A stretch of DNA of 64,000 bases, taken from Geosiphon pyriformis (lineage: Eukaryota; Glomeromycota; Glomeromycetes; Archaeosporales; Geosiphonaceae). Shown here one piece after another: positions 38,781 through 52,092 of the stretch. Both the position numbers and the translations under genes were made by a program. The first letter of the stretch is position 1; each line of letters starts with the position of its first letter. The DNA lies in contig JAAOMT010000097.1 of the NCBI GenBank assembly GCA_016748015.1, positions 124,001 through 188,000 on the forward strand, in the 5' to 3' direction. The notes under the pieces are model-generated. The model had not been told where the DNA came from. It worked only from the letters and a program-made list of their open reading frames with translations, and made no database searches.

Positions 38781-39320
38781 ATATAGAAGAATAAGAAAAA
38801 GGTTGAAGAGTTAACTTGTAAAGAGGGATGTCAAGTTTTCAAGTTGTTCTCCACCATAAAATAGAAAAGCACACGAACTTAGGGCCCCAATCAGTCTTGA
38901 TTTGAGGTACAAATCAAATAACACAGACTGCTTTGAAGTAAATTCAAGGACTCATGTTTTTTAAAAGTTACGAGAAAAAGGGCTTTACCCAAAATAAGTT
39001 AGTGGAAATAAGCTGGTAAATCATATCCTGAAACAACAAAATATACTGTTTTAATTGAAATTTATAAAGTAAAAATAAAAATAAAAATCCTTTTAAAAAA
39101 TGTATTAATCAATTTTGTTAAAACAAAAAAATTATATATTTTAGCAAAATTTTAAGCTTATACTTCAATATTTTTATAAATTGTTAAAATTAAGTTTGAA
39201 AATTTATTCGGAGTTGAATTTAGTATAGACTAAATGGGTCGCGTCAATAGTTGATTATATACTCATTATTGTGAATAATAATCACTCATTTGTCTACACC
39301 TTAAATCACCAAACACAAAA
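38781..39320. promoter_or_regulatory. Divergent intergenic region, RAE1 and the gene at 39321
   Basis: The two genes point away from each other, so this region must carry both promoters, and also the unplaced first exon of RAE1. No specific sites recognised. Confidence 0.4.
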
Positions 39321-40573
39321 ATGAATTGCTTGCCTTGGAGTTTAGAATATTTAGCTCAACAAGAAAAAGATTCTCAGTCAACCGTAATTGAAGGTACGTC
39401 TTTTTTTACATGCGCACAGGCTTAGTTCCTCCGCAAACTGCCAAAGTTGCCTACCTTACTGAAAACTGCTCGTTTTTACTTCTGAACGTTTGATTGAGTG
39501 CGCCCAACAGCCGTTACCAAACTTTACACTGTAAAATATAAGATAGCACAAGAAGAGCTTGACCAATGTGAATCCTGTGCACCTTTAAGACGGGTTCTAG
39601 ATTCAGAAAAAGAAAGTTGTTCGAAAGAGAGTTTGTCTATGCTAGCTCTAAAGTTAATTGAACTTGAGAAAATCCGAGAAAAAATAGTTAGGAAATGTCT
39701 CGTGCGGCTCATCGCCAAGAAAGACCAAACCGTGTTACGAGCTCAAAGGGATAACAAACCCATGGAAAGACTGTTTGAATATATTCTGATTGCATTGAAA
39801 CGAGAGGCCAGTAGAATTATAAAATTTTGTTCTTTTTTGCGAAAAGGTTCCTATCGTGAAATTACGATAAAGTTTTTTAGCCAGCCATGGTGGTCTTTGA
39901 TAAATGTTTTGCATGGCCTCCGTTTTATGTTGTAAATTGAATTAACCTGTTTTCTCCCTATGTCCCTCCGTAGATCTTAAAAGCAGTGCTATCAGTTTTG
40001 GTTTAACTGTAGTTTTTATTTTGAAAATGTTGAATTAACTTTCAACTTTGGTTCAATCACATTTTAAAATAACTGATATTCTTTCTTCTTCAAAACAGAT
40101 TTTATTCAAAGAAATTCAAGAATCTCAGTCGGATATCGTTGACTGGGTCGCCGCTTTAAACAAACTATTCCCAGAAATAAAAGATAGTGAAGCTGAGAAA
40201 GACAAAGACAGAAAAAAGTATCCCTTTCACTTTTCCTCTCGTCATTTTCCATCACAACGCCCTATCTTGGTTAAACTATTAGTCCAAGTCTTAAAATATA
40301 CAAATGGGAATGAGGAATCCGTCAGGTGATTTCAAGAAACTTTAAATTTTAACCACCATTTAGAAATCCCTCTTACCACATCCAGTATATTACAGTGTTT
40401 TTGGATTCCAAGAATTTTCTGATGCCCTTTCGCTAATTTCATGGGAACGAATTCGCGATATGTTGAATGAGTATTTGAATAATTTTCACTACCATATGAA
40501 AGAAATGTCCGATTTAATTTCTGAACAAAGTCATCAAAATGAGGTCGTACAGTCGATGAAAAATAATTTCTAG
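39321..40573 (+). CDS. Unrecognised helical protein, four or more exons
   Basis: Exon 1 begins at the ATG at 39321 (MNCLPWSLEYLAQQEKDS) and ends at a GTACGT donor near 39394. Exon 2 starts at 39511 (VTKLYTVKYKIAQEELDQCE). Exon 3 is 40099-40325 (ILFKEIQESQSDIVDWVAALN). Exon 4 is 40396-40573 (VFGFQEFSDALSLISWERIRD, ending KNNF and TAG). The predicted chain is mostly charged helices without a membrane segment or known motif. I do not recognise it. The end of exon 2 (before about 39940) is unclear because no good phase-matched donor was found, so the gene may contain an extra intron or a lesion there. Confidence 0.55.
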
Positions 40574-40804
40574 ATATCAGCCCTTGCTTTGACAGATGAT
40601 TAAAATGCATATCAAAAGTTATTACTGGGCAACAAAATTGAAGTTTAAAAAGGAATAATTAATTTTCGTGATAATTTAGTTACTGTAAAATTTACAAGAG
40701 ATTTAATCTTCGAAAATATTAGTTGCTTAGAGTTAAAATTGTCTAATATTTTACATTGCAATAAATAGCTTTTATTAGGCATTAAACACGGAAATCCTGA
40801 ACTT

Positions 40805-42935
40805 TTATGAGCTAGCAGCCTGATTCGCTGAAGTTGTGGTTACTTGATTTACGTTATCTTTATTGGCTTCCTTGAGTAAAAAAGATATCCACATATCCGA
40901 AAACGACTGTACAAGGCGAAAAATCAGTTTAAAGTAAAATAATGAATGCAAGTTCATTCTCTTAATACTAACCTCTCGGGGTGCTTCCTCAGTCACGGGT
41001 AGCAATAGACTATTACTCCTGGGCACCTCCTCAGATTTCCGAATTAGGGGTCTTTCTGATGTCGGTGTCCATAATCCTGACACCCATCCACTCGGCCGAT
41101 CATCAAGACCCGAACGTGGTATTGCAGATCTTCGAATTAAACCTACCTGTTCTTTTTGTTCATCAGTCCATTGCAGCATGCTCGACATCAGTTGCAATAT
41201 TTCAAAACGTTTGCTATCACCTCTTGGCGTGTTAAAAAATGCTATTAAAAGATTGGTAATTAAACGCCTGGGAAATTCCAAGATTGTTAATATATTAACT
41301 ATCGCACTCAATTTCAAAGGGTTCAAATGCTTCAGCCGTGAGTCACCAAATCTGACTTACTTGTCAACATTGTGGTCACTGCTTTCTTCACGCATTCGAC
41401 GCATGGCTTCCGTTAAATGCTCGTTTAATATGACAGCTAAAAAGAAATTTTAAAATTAAAAATCCTGTTAAATTATTCTTAAATATTTATATATTACCTT
41501 CATGACGTAGCTTGCCAATCAGCAGGTTCTTTTCTTTGATCTCTCTTTCATACTGTTGGGTCTTGCTATATTCCCCTTTGATTTGTGATAATTGGCTCTG
41601 TAAAAAAAGGAATATCAGTTTGATCTAGCAGAATGTCGGCTTAATATGTTACAAAAGCGCTCTTTATCTGACCTCTGCAAGAATGGCCCTTTCTTTAAAT
41701 TCTGATAATTCGCTGGTCGCGATGGCAAGCCTTCTTTGTATTCCTTCGACAGCCTCACGAATCTCAGATTCCTTAGCTTTATCAATAAATAGTAATTGAA
41801 TTTATTTCAAAGTTCTCTTTCGTTTAAAATCTTGGGTAACTATTTACCAGCTTGAAATTCCTCCAAAACAGTTTGTAAATTTGATAAACTCTCTGATTCA
41901 GTCTCCTTTTCCGTATTTAATATTTCTTTCTCGTTTCGTAATATTTCTATATCTCTTTCCAAATGTTTTATGTGTGAACTCATCTCATCTTTGTAACCCT
42001 TTTCCTGCATTGCCGTCATTTCCCAATCCCTTCGTTCGCCTTCAACACGCTCTAATTTAATTTGTAACTCCTTTAGTGCAGTATCCCTCTCGGCTATCTC
42101 ATGAGCGGAATGTTGTTGGATTTTGAAAACTTGTGTTCGCATATGTTCTAATTCTTGAACCAATTTTTCATTTTCATTACGATGAGTACTAGCATCGAAT
42201 TTTAACTGCGAAATTGAGTTGTTGAGTTCTTGATTTTGTTGATTAAGGCCTGCAATTTGTTGTCGGGCTTGTTTGAGTTCTTCCTAATCGAAAACCAAAT
42301 GAATAATCAGCGATAAAAGGAAAATAAGAGAGATCAGGAAAATATTCAAGGTATTAAAACAGAGGGATTGTACCCTCTTGATTTACCATATCTCCTTTTA
42401 GCTTATCTTCTAAGGAGGTTTTCACTGTGGCTAACTTTGCCAACAGGCTTTGATGCTGTGCTTCCAAATGAGTCTTTTGCCCTCGCGTTTGCTCCAGTTG
42501 GGTGACCAAGAAATCTCTTTCCTTAGAGAGTTTTTCATTATCATTTTCAAATTGCTGCAACTTCAGCTCAAGTTGACTGTAAGTCTCACTGTCGAGCCTC
42601 TTTTCCTCATGCGCCTGCTCAAGTTGCGCACACAAGTTTTCTTGCTTTTTTACTAACAAAGCTTTCTCAGCTTCCAAGTGTTGTTGATGAGCTCGAAGTT
42701 CTTCCAGTGTTTCATCTTTTTGGTTCCTAGCTATATTTTGCTTTTCCAAAGTTTGTAGCTGCTCCAGTAACGAGTCTCTTTCATTCGACAATTCATTATT
42801 TTCATTTTGTACTTTAGCAAGTTCAGTGCGTAAATAGCTGAGTGCTTGTAAAATTGCTTGTTGATCAACGACTAGCTGCTTATTTGTTTCTACACCGTTC
42901 CCGAGAGGTGACGAAGATGTTTGCAAATCTGACAT
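40805..42935 (-). CDS. RUD3: Golgin Rud3/GMAP-210-like, coiled coil with GRAB domain
   Basis: The ATG at 42935 (MSDLQTSSSPLGNG) opens a long heptad-rich coiled coil (LEQLQTLEKQN, LKLQQFENDNEKLSKERDFLVTQLEQ, HIKHLERDIEILRNEKEILN). Near the C-terminus stands a GRAB domain, the GRIP-related Arf-binding module (VDKRLITNLLIAFFNTPRGD, KRFEILQLMSSMLQWTDEQKEQVG). Golgins of this class tether vesicles at the cis-Golgi and bind Arf1 through this domain. A tail rich in Ser, Arg and Pro follows, ending at the TAA at 40805. Seven or so introns. Length and domain order agree with the fungal Rud3 family. Confidence 0.9.
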
Positions 42936-43241
42936 GACCGTTCAAACGGTTATGTTGTAGGCTGAATTTTCGCAATAATACAAGGAAATGGTCTGTAATA
43001 AAGCATGAGTTTCTGTTTGTGACCACATGTGCAGTGAGCTCCGAAGATAGTGCAGCGCTGCAGAAGAATCTTAAGCTTATAGATTAAGGGCAAAAATTTC
43101 AACAAGTCATTTTGATAAATTTTTATTTCCCTAATTTGGCAATTTTGATTATCGGGATTTAAATTTGCGGCATCAAAGATTTTCAATCAATTTGACTTTC
43201 TCTATTTCCAAAGGTTTAGAGCCTCACCCATTAACACTGTG
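42936..43241. promoter_or_regulatory. Bidirectional promoter region RUD3 / ERG6
   Basis: 306 bp between two start codons that point apart; it must hold both promoters. No individual sites can be named with confidence. Confidence 0.55.
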
Positions 43242-45048
43242 ATGTCAATAGAAAGAAGACCTATTCAGGAGACTTATGTTAAAGATGCGGCCTTTTCCGA
43301 CATTTTACATGGAAAAGAAATCATCGAATCTGACGGTAGTTTTTTCACAAAAGTCACTTCAAAGGACAAAGCTGCACACGAAGCAGTGGTAAAAAATTAT
43401 TTGAGTTTTTGGGAGGGGAAGGAACCGGAGAATGAGACAAGTGAGGACATCAAAGCGCGTCAAGAAAACTATACGTCTCTAACCAATTCTTATTATAACA
43501 TTGCTACTGACTTTTACGAGGTATTAGTATAAAAATTTGGTTTATTGTGTTTTTTAAATGTCCCAATCATACAAGCTGTTTATTAGAATAAGCTTTTTAA
43601 CAATTTGGGGACTTTTAATAATTCCAATCTAATATGAGAGAAGTGTCACTTGATTATTTGTAAATATTCAGAATTTCAAACCTTAATTGGTCGTTCGGAA
43701 CCGTTCAATTTTTCTAATTTTTCAATATTTTATGTAATAATCAAATGGTACTTCTCGTACGATCAAAATTGAAAAATTCTGATGTATTTGAAATTCAGAA
43801 CATAAATTTCTGTTTATTCGGATGATTTGGAAAGAAACAATTAAATAAAATCCTTCCCCGTTCAATTTTTCAATTGAATAGCTTTTTGGTTAAAATTGGT
43901 TATGTGCTTTTCAATACCTTAATAGTATGGTTGGGGAACCTCATTTCACTTTTGCCGTTTCTACCCCAACGAAAGCTTTGAACACGCCATTTCACGACAC
44001 GAGCATTACTTGGCTATGCAATTAAATGTGAAACCTGGTATGAACATACTAGATATCGGCTGTGGCGTTGGTATGTATGAGAAAAGAAAAGTAAACTAAT
44101 ATCCATATCATTTAGCCTACTGACCCTTTTTTACCAACCTAAAATCGACCAAAAAATAGGTGGGCCAGCACGGGAGATTTGTCATTTCACGGGTGCCCAT
44201 ATCACTGGATTAAATAATAACGATTATCAAATCCAACGCGCCAAGGAGTATTCAAAAAAGATTGGGCTGGAGTCAAAAACTGATTTTGTAAAGGGTAATT
44301 TCATGGATATCCCTTTCGAGAATAACAGTTTCGATGCAGTATACGCAATCGAAGCCACTTGTCACGCACCAAAACTCGAGGATGTATACGGAGAAGCATA
44401 TCGTGTGCTTAAACCTGGTGGCATCTTTGCTATTTATGAATGGTGTACTACTGAAAATTATGACTCAAAAAATCCAGAGCATCAAAGAATTTCACGTGGA
44501 ATCGAGGTGAAACTACTAAGAAAATCTTTTTATTGTCATTGAATAATTTTTCTGAAGATTGATATTTTCAAAGGTGGGTGATGGGATACCAAAACTGTTT
44601 AGTACTTCAGTTGCTGAAAAAGAATTTCGAAGCGTTGGATTTGAAGTTCAACTTGCCATCGACTTAGCAGTCAACGATGATAAATCTACCTGGTATCATC
44701 CCTTGGAAGGTGATTATCGTAAAGTTCAATCACTTTGGGATTGCTTTACAGTCTTCCGAATGACACGTATGGGAAAATATTTCACTCGTGCAGTGGTAAG
44801 TCTAAAACATAAAAGTGAAATTAGCCAAAAAATTGTTTCAAAATAATTGATTTATTACCTTTTTTTATAAAATGAAGGTCGGTTGTTTGGAAAAGCTCGG
44901 CATTGCCCCAGCTGGTTCTATAAAAACTCAAAAGGTTCTAGAAACCGCCCAAGATAGTATTATTCAAGGTGGACGGTTAGGGCTCTTCACACCTATGTTT
45001 TTGCTCGTTGGCAAAAAGCCTACTTCAAAAGAGCAAACAAAATTTTAA
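43242..45048 (+). CDS. ERG6: Sterol C-24 methyltransferase (Erg6)
   Basis: Transfers a methyl group from S-adenosylmethionine to C-24 of the sterol side chain, the step that sets fungal and plant sterols apart from cholesterol. Five exons (43242-43520, 43926-44070, 44160-44506, 44574-44795, 44878-45048) join in frame to 387 residues, the usual length. Visible motifs: [22 protein letters not shown], the SAM-binding motif [41 protein letters not shown] and the family ending [13 protein letters not shown]. The ATG at 43242 follows an in-frame GTG, so ATG is taken as the start. It shares its promoter region with RUD3. Confidence 0.95.
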
Positions 45049-45121
45049 AATACATTTTAAGAACTGCTAATTATAAATTTTGGAATTTTATTTTACCTAT
45101 TCATTTAGTTTCATTTTTAAT

Positions 45122-46898
45122 TTAATTTGCATGCAGTTTACCAAATTTTTTTGGTGGGAGATTGAATTCAGTTGCTAGGGATTCAATATCCTCTGTAGTG
45201 GTGATAGACTTAACATGATCAAGCGGATACTCTTTCCTAAGTAGGTTAGCAAGTACCCTCCCAGGTCCAAAAGCAATAAAGTGATGGATATCACGATCCT
45301 TGCAATACTTTACACTCCTGTGCCATTGTACAGTTGCTGTAACCTGGGCAGCCAGTAAAGAAGGTATATCCTGGACAGATTTTATCTAGTAAACCAAAAC
45401 AATTAGTCAATAAATTCCCCTGTGATATAAACTTCCATAATAAATATCAATTTACCGGCTTTGCAGTCACATTAGATATTATGTCGACAACCGGAGGCTG
45501 AAATTCAATATCCTGAAAAGCCGCGAGTAGTTCAACCGATACAGGTCGCATTAAAACGCAATGAAATGGAGCACTATAAAAATTTTCACAAATTACTCTC
45601 ATGAAAGAGATCTTGATGTCGCAGGAAATAAAAAAATAACCACGTACGATACAGGAAGATCGACTGCACGCGCAGCAATTTTTTTTGATTGTAAAATGCG
45701 TGATGCGTGATCTACTCCATAACTCGTACCACTGATAACAACCTAAATATAGGGATATGAGAATTTGACAATGAAAATTTCCGATTGCTTAGGGAATGTT
45801 TTAATCACACACCTGGAAAGACTGGACCAGAAAAGATTGTAGATTAAGTGGCTTGAAATATTGAAAAGTTGATAAAATCATTTTAAAATTTACTCACGCT
45901 ATTTATGTTCGCCAGCTCAACAAGTTCACCTTCGGGCAGACCAGCGCGAATTTCCTCGATGGATTCTTCAAGTGCTGTAAGGTTGTTTCCTTTTACAACG
46001 AGCGCAGCGATAGCAGTTTTCACTCCACATTGTGAAACTGTTTTTGACATGGCCTCCCCACGCAATCTCTGTGCAACAACTTTTGAATAATTATTTGAAG
46101 CTAATGTTATTCTGCTTTGTAAAAAAATAACTCACGACTAGTTTTACGGCGTCATATAATTTTAGTGAATTTGTTGCGACAAGAGCCGTATATTCTCCCA
46201 TGGAATGACCAAGCACATAGGTACACGCAGAAGAAACATCGAATCCACACTCTTCCTAAATTGTAGATAACAGCAATGTGTGAAATGATGCTGAGATCGT
46301 CAAAATCATAAAATTTACTCACCTCTAAAACTCGCAAAATTGCAACAGATACAGTTAAAATTGCAGGTTGAGCGTTCTCAGTAAGAGTGAGCTTTCGCTA
46401 TAAATTCGCGCTTTAAAAATATGGCTAATTTCAGCGACAAAATACAAAAAAATTACATACTTGCTGACCGTTAAACATTAAATCTTTCAATTCACCACCT
46501 AAGGCTTCGTCGGCTTCGTCGACAACCTTACGCGCCGAAGGAAAACTCGCATAGAGATCTTTGCCCATGCCTACATATTGAGCACCTTGTCCTATATAAA
46601 AATATTGGCAGAGTTTTTTGAAGACAAGGGGCTTAAGGAACAAAGGTTAGATAGACGTATAAAAAGAATGCGAAAATAAAAGTTCATAGTACCAGGAAAC
46701 AGTATAGCAGAGTGTGCTTTTTCTATTCCAGCAGTACTCTAAGTTCAGAAGATTCGGTTTTATAATTATTGTTGCAATATAATCAAAAGAACTCTATGCT
46801 CTTACCATCCAAGTTCGAAAAGAAGTTTTTTTCAAAAGAGGTCCGCTTAAGTTGAAAGAACGAGCAAGTGTAAAGCTTTTGATAAATGTGAAAAGCAT
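45122..46898 (-). CDS. MCT1: Mitochondrial malonyl-CoA:ACP transacylase
   Basis: Moves malonyl from CoA to acyl carrier protein in type II mitochondrial fatty acid synthesis, which also feeds lipoate supply. The first exon at 46898 gives a basic, hydroxylated, acid-free N-terminus (MLFTFIKSFTLARSFNLSG), as for a mitochondrial presequence. The acyltransferase follows: AILFPGQGAQYVGMG, NAQPAILTVSVAILRVLE, the nucleophile elbow LGHSMGEYTALV, QLRGEAM-like RLRGEAMSKT, VVISGT, the catalytic-histidine segment APFHC, ISNVTAKPI and FGPGRVL. Seven or so exons. It ends at the TAA at 45122, only 73 bp from the end of the convergent ERG6 gene. Confidence 0.92.
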
Positions 46899-47442
46899 CG
46901 TTTAATTGAAGTGAATACAAAGCAGCCTGGGAAGCTTAAAAAAAGGTTTCTAATAGATCGCCAACCTGCTGACCGAAAAAGGCTCTTTCACAGAAATTTA
47001 ACGATCGTCACAAACAGAAAATAATTTCACTCTTAAAATTTGATTCCTTACATCCGTTTATTATTTTAATGTACAGGGGTGATGGATCATGAAGAATTGG
47101 AAGAAAAAATATTCTCAGTGCAATATAGAAACAGTTTATATGTCGAGATGTTCAGCTGCTAAATATCAAATGATAAAAATAACTTTTTTTATCAGTTTAA
47201 TTTTAATATCCTTCTATTGCATAACCTTGAACTGAAATAAAATGTCCTTGGGAGAGAATAACAATAACGGCATCTCTTTAAGCTTGATAACAATTTATGT
47301 CTGTTTTTCCACCGAGATATCAAACCAGAAATTTCGTCTATAGTTAGAACCCCACATAGGAAAGGATACAATTTTGATGATAAAAACTCGGCGATTGTGA
47401 CGATTGGGATCGAGGTTAGGTTATTATTGGCCTTACCTTATA

Positions 47443-48072
47443 TCACGAATTATCAGAGGTCACCGTGGGGATTTCTCCACCTTCTGCTGATGCGGCGGCA
47501 TTTTCAGTAATTTCCGCCTCATGAACTAGCGAACTTTCTTTGACAGGTGACGAGTTGTGAGCTTGTGTGGCAATTGGATTTGTATGGGGAATGGTTTCAG
47601 GAGAAGGGTGTTCAGAGCCCACTGGAACCTGGGTTTTTCCCGCTTTTGAAAGAGCATAATCTCCAGAATCAAAATATTTTCGTTCCTTAAAAGAAAAGAA
47701 AGCAGTTACAATCATATAGATTAATAGTGGGAAAGAAAATAAGAAAACGTCGGTTGAAAGGTGAATTTCTCGACTTAAAAGCTAATTAGGTAGATAGCCG
47801 ATTGATCAACTAAATCAAATATCCTCAAAATTACAAGAGTTAAAGATTTTATTCAAGGCTGACAAGTTGACAAATATATACCTTCAAATTTCGATTTATT
47901 ATATCCTTTCCCGCTGGGAGTCGCCCATAAAGATTGAAGAGCTTTTTCTCTTCTTCGGTTAATTTCTAAGGAGAAAAAGCTATTATAAAGCAATCCATTT
48001 CTATTTTTCGAGAAAAAGTTTACTAAAAACACTCACCGCTAAGTCAACCTTATTTTGTTTTGCAGGCACCAT
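47443..48072 (-). CDS. IGO1: Igo1/endosulfine family protein (PP2A-B55 inhibitor)
   Basis: Exons 48037-48072, 47882-47965 and 47443-47685 join to 120 residues. The endosulfine core is plain: LTEEEKKLFNLYGRLPAGKD followed by RKYFDSGDYALSKAG. The serine in FDSGDY is the site phosphorylated by Greatwall/Rim15 kinases in this family; the phosphoprotein then inhibits PP2A-B55, controlling mitotic entry or, in yeast, entry into quiescence on nutrient stress. The C-terminal tail is Ser/Thr/Glu-rich and probably disordered. The start is the only ATG upstream of the conserved core with a matching donor. Confidence 0.93.
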
Positions 48073-49912
48073 AGTAAACTATTGAAAAATAATAGTATTT
48101 AATCTTTGGTTTTTAAACGAAGGATAAACTAGTCAAAGAATGAAGACTGTGGAAAAATAATATCCAGGTAAAAAACCTCTTGGAAAGTGGTTCTTGCTAG
48201 CTATATTCGATACTAAGACCATTTGTGGCCACTTGTGTTCCCACCTTTGCCAATTTTGAGAAATTTCACCCGTCATCTAGAAAGTTTAACAATCTTTGGG
48301 ATATCCAACTTAACTTCTTTTGTTCTTGCAGTCTGCAATGATAATCATTGATTGTTCCAAAGATCACTTAGCTGCAGTGTTCATATTCTCACGTGTTGAT
48401 CTCAGCCTTATTTCCGACTGGGTACGCAATAATTGTAAGCAAAAAAGGTACCATAATTAAAGTTGAACAGTAGTTTATACAAGTATATATAAAGCAATAG
48501 AGGTTACCATTAATTGCCTCAAATTAATGAGTAAGGATAATATAGGATTTGGGTGATTCCAGTCCATTCAGTAGCTATTGCTCTGAAGTAATCACCAAAT
48601 ATTTGGAGGAATATAGATCGGTCTCGTGGAGTTCGTTTACACTACTTCTGTAAACTTGTTCTCCAGTGTTGCTGGTCTTCCTTTTACACTCCGTGGTTTA
48701 ATTTAGAACCTTTATCAGTTTTTGTATTATCTAAGTTGATGTTCTATGAAATGACCTAAGTAGCGAATTATCTGAATTTTTAACAACCGAGTATTCCCAA
48801 ACGGTTTCTTTTGTTACTAGGAAAAAGGAAACACTGAACTTGAACTCCAATTTTCGGCCTTTGTCGATCTGCAATTTTAGAATTGACAATGGGAATTTAT
48901 GTAGTTTTAATTAAATTACAAATTGAATTACAATGAAAGTGAAAGAACTATAAATTATTTTGTGATTGAATGCCATGTTTGAGAACAATTTTATAAATGG
49001 GAGTTTTCTTAAAACTGAACATTATTTTGCATTCCTTTCAAGCTATGGTAGCTACTGAATCGAACTCAATTGGCTTGCATTTAAATGAAAAATATTCAAT
49101 TTAGCAAGAAAATAAAAGTGGAAGTCTTATTTCCAATTCGATTCTTCATATCACCGAGAGATCTTAGCAGACTAACGAAAGATGGTAGTCTTTAATATCG
49201 AGATATTGATACCGAGTTCTTCAACTTAATTATATACATTTACCAAAACCATATCGATCGAGATAAAGTTCCATCTAAAATTTATGAAATTTGCCTTATT
49301 CAAATTGAGTTATCAGTCGTAATAGGATAGCGCATCATAAAAGATATAAAGCTTTGTTTGACAACCCGAAAGGATTAACGATGACGATCTCAACTTGGGC
49401 GGCTACGATTGGTCCGAGAATGATGTGATTTTAGCTTCGTACTCCTTACAAACTCGAAAAAGTTTCTAATATACCTTAGAATAGTCAAAACGACATTTTT
49501 TGGTATTTTCGGGATTTTCTTTCCTGCGAATTCCAGTTGTCTGAGTTTTATTCCCGCTCTGCAAACCCGACTGACTGGGTGTTTCTGTCTTGAGATGCTT
49601 AGGGGTAATTTAAAAGCATCTATCCCAATTGGTTTGGGATGTCAAATAGGTGTCAAAGCGACATGACACATCTTTATCCTAAGTGTCGCCCACTGGCAGA
49701 GCACTTGGAGAAGTTTCCTTCCCCAAATATAGGATAAAGAAAGGGAAATGCGGAATGCTCAGGGTAATTCTCCAGGGCAGAAAATCTTTGGAGTAGTCAT
49801 CTCTTTAAAGAAAACAAAGATCAATAGAGAATTCCTTTCCTTGAGAAAACCATTAACTATAGTTAATTGAAAAATTGTTACTTACACCTCCAAAAGTTTA
49901 TAATGAAAATCG
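48073..49912. other. Long spacer without recognised genes
   Basis: About 1.8 kb of moderate AT content, less AT-rich than the transposon half. I see no coding run of real length, no tRNA and no transposon. A more GC-rich stretch at 49540-49760 contains small inverted repeats; its role is unknown. Confidence 0.5.
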
Positions 49913-52092
49913 TCATTGATCAAACATGCTCTCAAAAAAATCATCCTCAGTCATTGAGGGGCAAAAGCCGGACTGAAAACTTTGTCCCTCATTAGTAAAT
50001 GTCTCAAGACTCGCATCCTTTGGCAAATTATGTGTTCCAAAACGCTCAGAGGCTACCACACCGTGATATAAAGGAGATTGTCTTATTAAAGTTTTGTTGA
50101 ACTGACCATCTTGATGATTAAAAATGGCTTCGAACTCATCAGAATTTGTCCATTGATCCTCATCTTCCTTATCAGGAACCGTTTGACATGACGAAGGTGT
50201 AATATCTTGAACTTCATATATTAAGCCACTGTGCTTATTTGAATCGGCTTTAAATTGTCTTTCATCACCAAAGCCAAGTTTATAATGGGAATCCATCTCG
50301 TCCATCTCTTCCCAGAAATTTTTATCATGCTCTAAATCTGAATCGTTATTTCCTGCGAAACAATTAATATAATCCATGTATTCTAAATCTCCTCTTTTAT
50401 CCGCCATTTCAAAGATTTCTTCATCATGATCTACTGTTGTATTTGAGTCGAATAATTCATTTGTAGAGTCGTCAAAACGTTGAATCCCTGGTATATCTTC
50501 CGGATAAAAAAAGCTGATTGGAGATGGGTTTAAATTCTGGGCAGCCTTCTTAGGATTTTGTGGCGATGCCTTTAAAGATTCGCTGTCGTCAAACTTGCAG
50601 TTCTGAAATTCATCCTCGCTTGAAGACTATAGATGTTTGAAAATTATCTGAATAAGACGATTCTTTCAAAAAAAAATATGAAGTTTAATACCTCTTGAAA
50701 TAATATTGCCGGTATTTTGAGATTTTTGGCAGCAGCATATAAGCCATCAGCAAGAATTATCTTTGTCTGTTGTTGCGAGCTGACCAAATTTTCTTCGTGA
50801 GGTATCGGAAAATTTAAATCAACCCTCTTTCGAATCCGCTGAAAAGCATAGGAATCATCATAAATGCTATGAAAATAAAATATATTGCATTTTTATTTTT
50901 TTCACGTTACCTCTAGATATTGATCTGCCTTATATTGAAAATCTTCATTAACACTTGTACAAATTATCCGCGTCAAAGAATTCGAAATGTTTTGAACGTA
51001 TTGTGTAATAGTTTCAAGCTTCTGCAAATTTGGTAAGAAATAATGAGAAAATTTGACAGTAAAAGACAAAATCATTGCAATGATAAATTTATATTACAGT
51101 TTGATAATCTGGAGAAAAAATTAAAGGATATCTTTCAACCAACAAATTTCGCATAATACTTCGAAAAGCCGTATCAATCGCACATATTTCGAATGAAGCT
51201 GTCTCCTTACTATTCCTCATTAACTCGTGGCGCAGCGATGCTACGTGTGTAAAATTTTGCTTGTCAAGCATAATAGAAAACGCTTTTGGTTGAAGAAATA
51301 CACGAATGCTGCAGAAAAGGATATCTATTGCAACCCAATTGAAAACAAAGGTCAATTTATTTAAGTTCCCGAAAGGTCTTCGATCGGATGAGTATGGTAA
51401 GGAACAATTACCAGACGCGTGTATCCAGTATTCTATGAAATAAATACTGAGTTGTTATTTGACGGCTAGATGTTGAATTTGAGACGAGATTGATAGGGTG
51501 AACAATGTTTCACCTACCTTTATTAAATTGTCGTGATGGTTCAGCAACGGATAACATGGTGGAGAACCCAAATTTCCGCCATATCTTATGAAAATTAAAA
51601 TTTCATCAATCCATTCCTTGATTCTATAATAAATCTTCCAAATATTCAACGTATATTTACCTCTGGTCGGCAAAGTCGTTTTAAAATGATGTGTTCTCTT
51701 TTAGAGCTCAAACTATACAATTTACCGTCAATTCTATTTACAAAGTGATTATATACAAAAAGACTGGCTAAGGAAGATCATATTTCAAAGATCCCGTAGA
51801 CTTTCTTTTAAGCTCTAAAGACGAAAGAGGATATATTAAGACGAAGTTTCCCGTCGTATAGAACAACGTCCATTTTATTCATGTCGTCTTCACTCAGTTC
51901 GCGCATGTTTGGGAGTAACTGCACGTTATACTCGACTTGTTGGAGGCAACTCACTTTCAGTATGTGAAAGCTTGGATTCGAGTTGGTTGCTACCCCAATT
52001 TTCAAGATCTCGGGTGTTAAAGAAATAGAGGACGAGCGTTCAACTATATGGTTTGGAAGCGTTTGAGTAGAGACGCTTCTATTAAGCAACAT
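49913..52092 (-). CDS. Unrecognised protein with acidic C-terminus, multi-exon
   Basis: The start is taken at the ATG at 52092 (MLLNRSVSTQTLPNH), the stop at 49913. Readable exons in order: EILKIGVATNSNPSFHILK with LLPNMRELSEDDMNK; DGKLYSLSSKREHIILKRL; WIDEILIFIRYGGNLGSPP with CYPLLNHHDNLIK; FTHVASLRHELMRNSKETAS; SLTRIICTSVNEDFQ; RKRVDLNFPIPHEE; IILADGLYAAAKNLKIPAIL; then a long last exon from about 50626. The last 240 residues are rich in Asp, Glu, Ser and Asn with FF/FD aromatic-acid pairs (DDFFESMFDQ at the end), like a transcriptional activation or protein-docking tail. I do not recognise the family, and several intron borders are uncertain. Confidence 0.6.
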
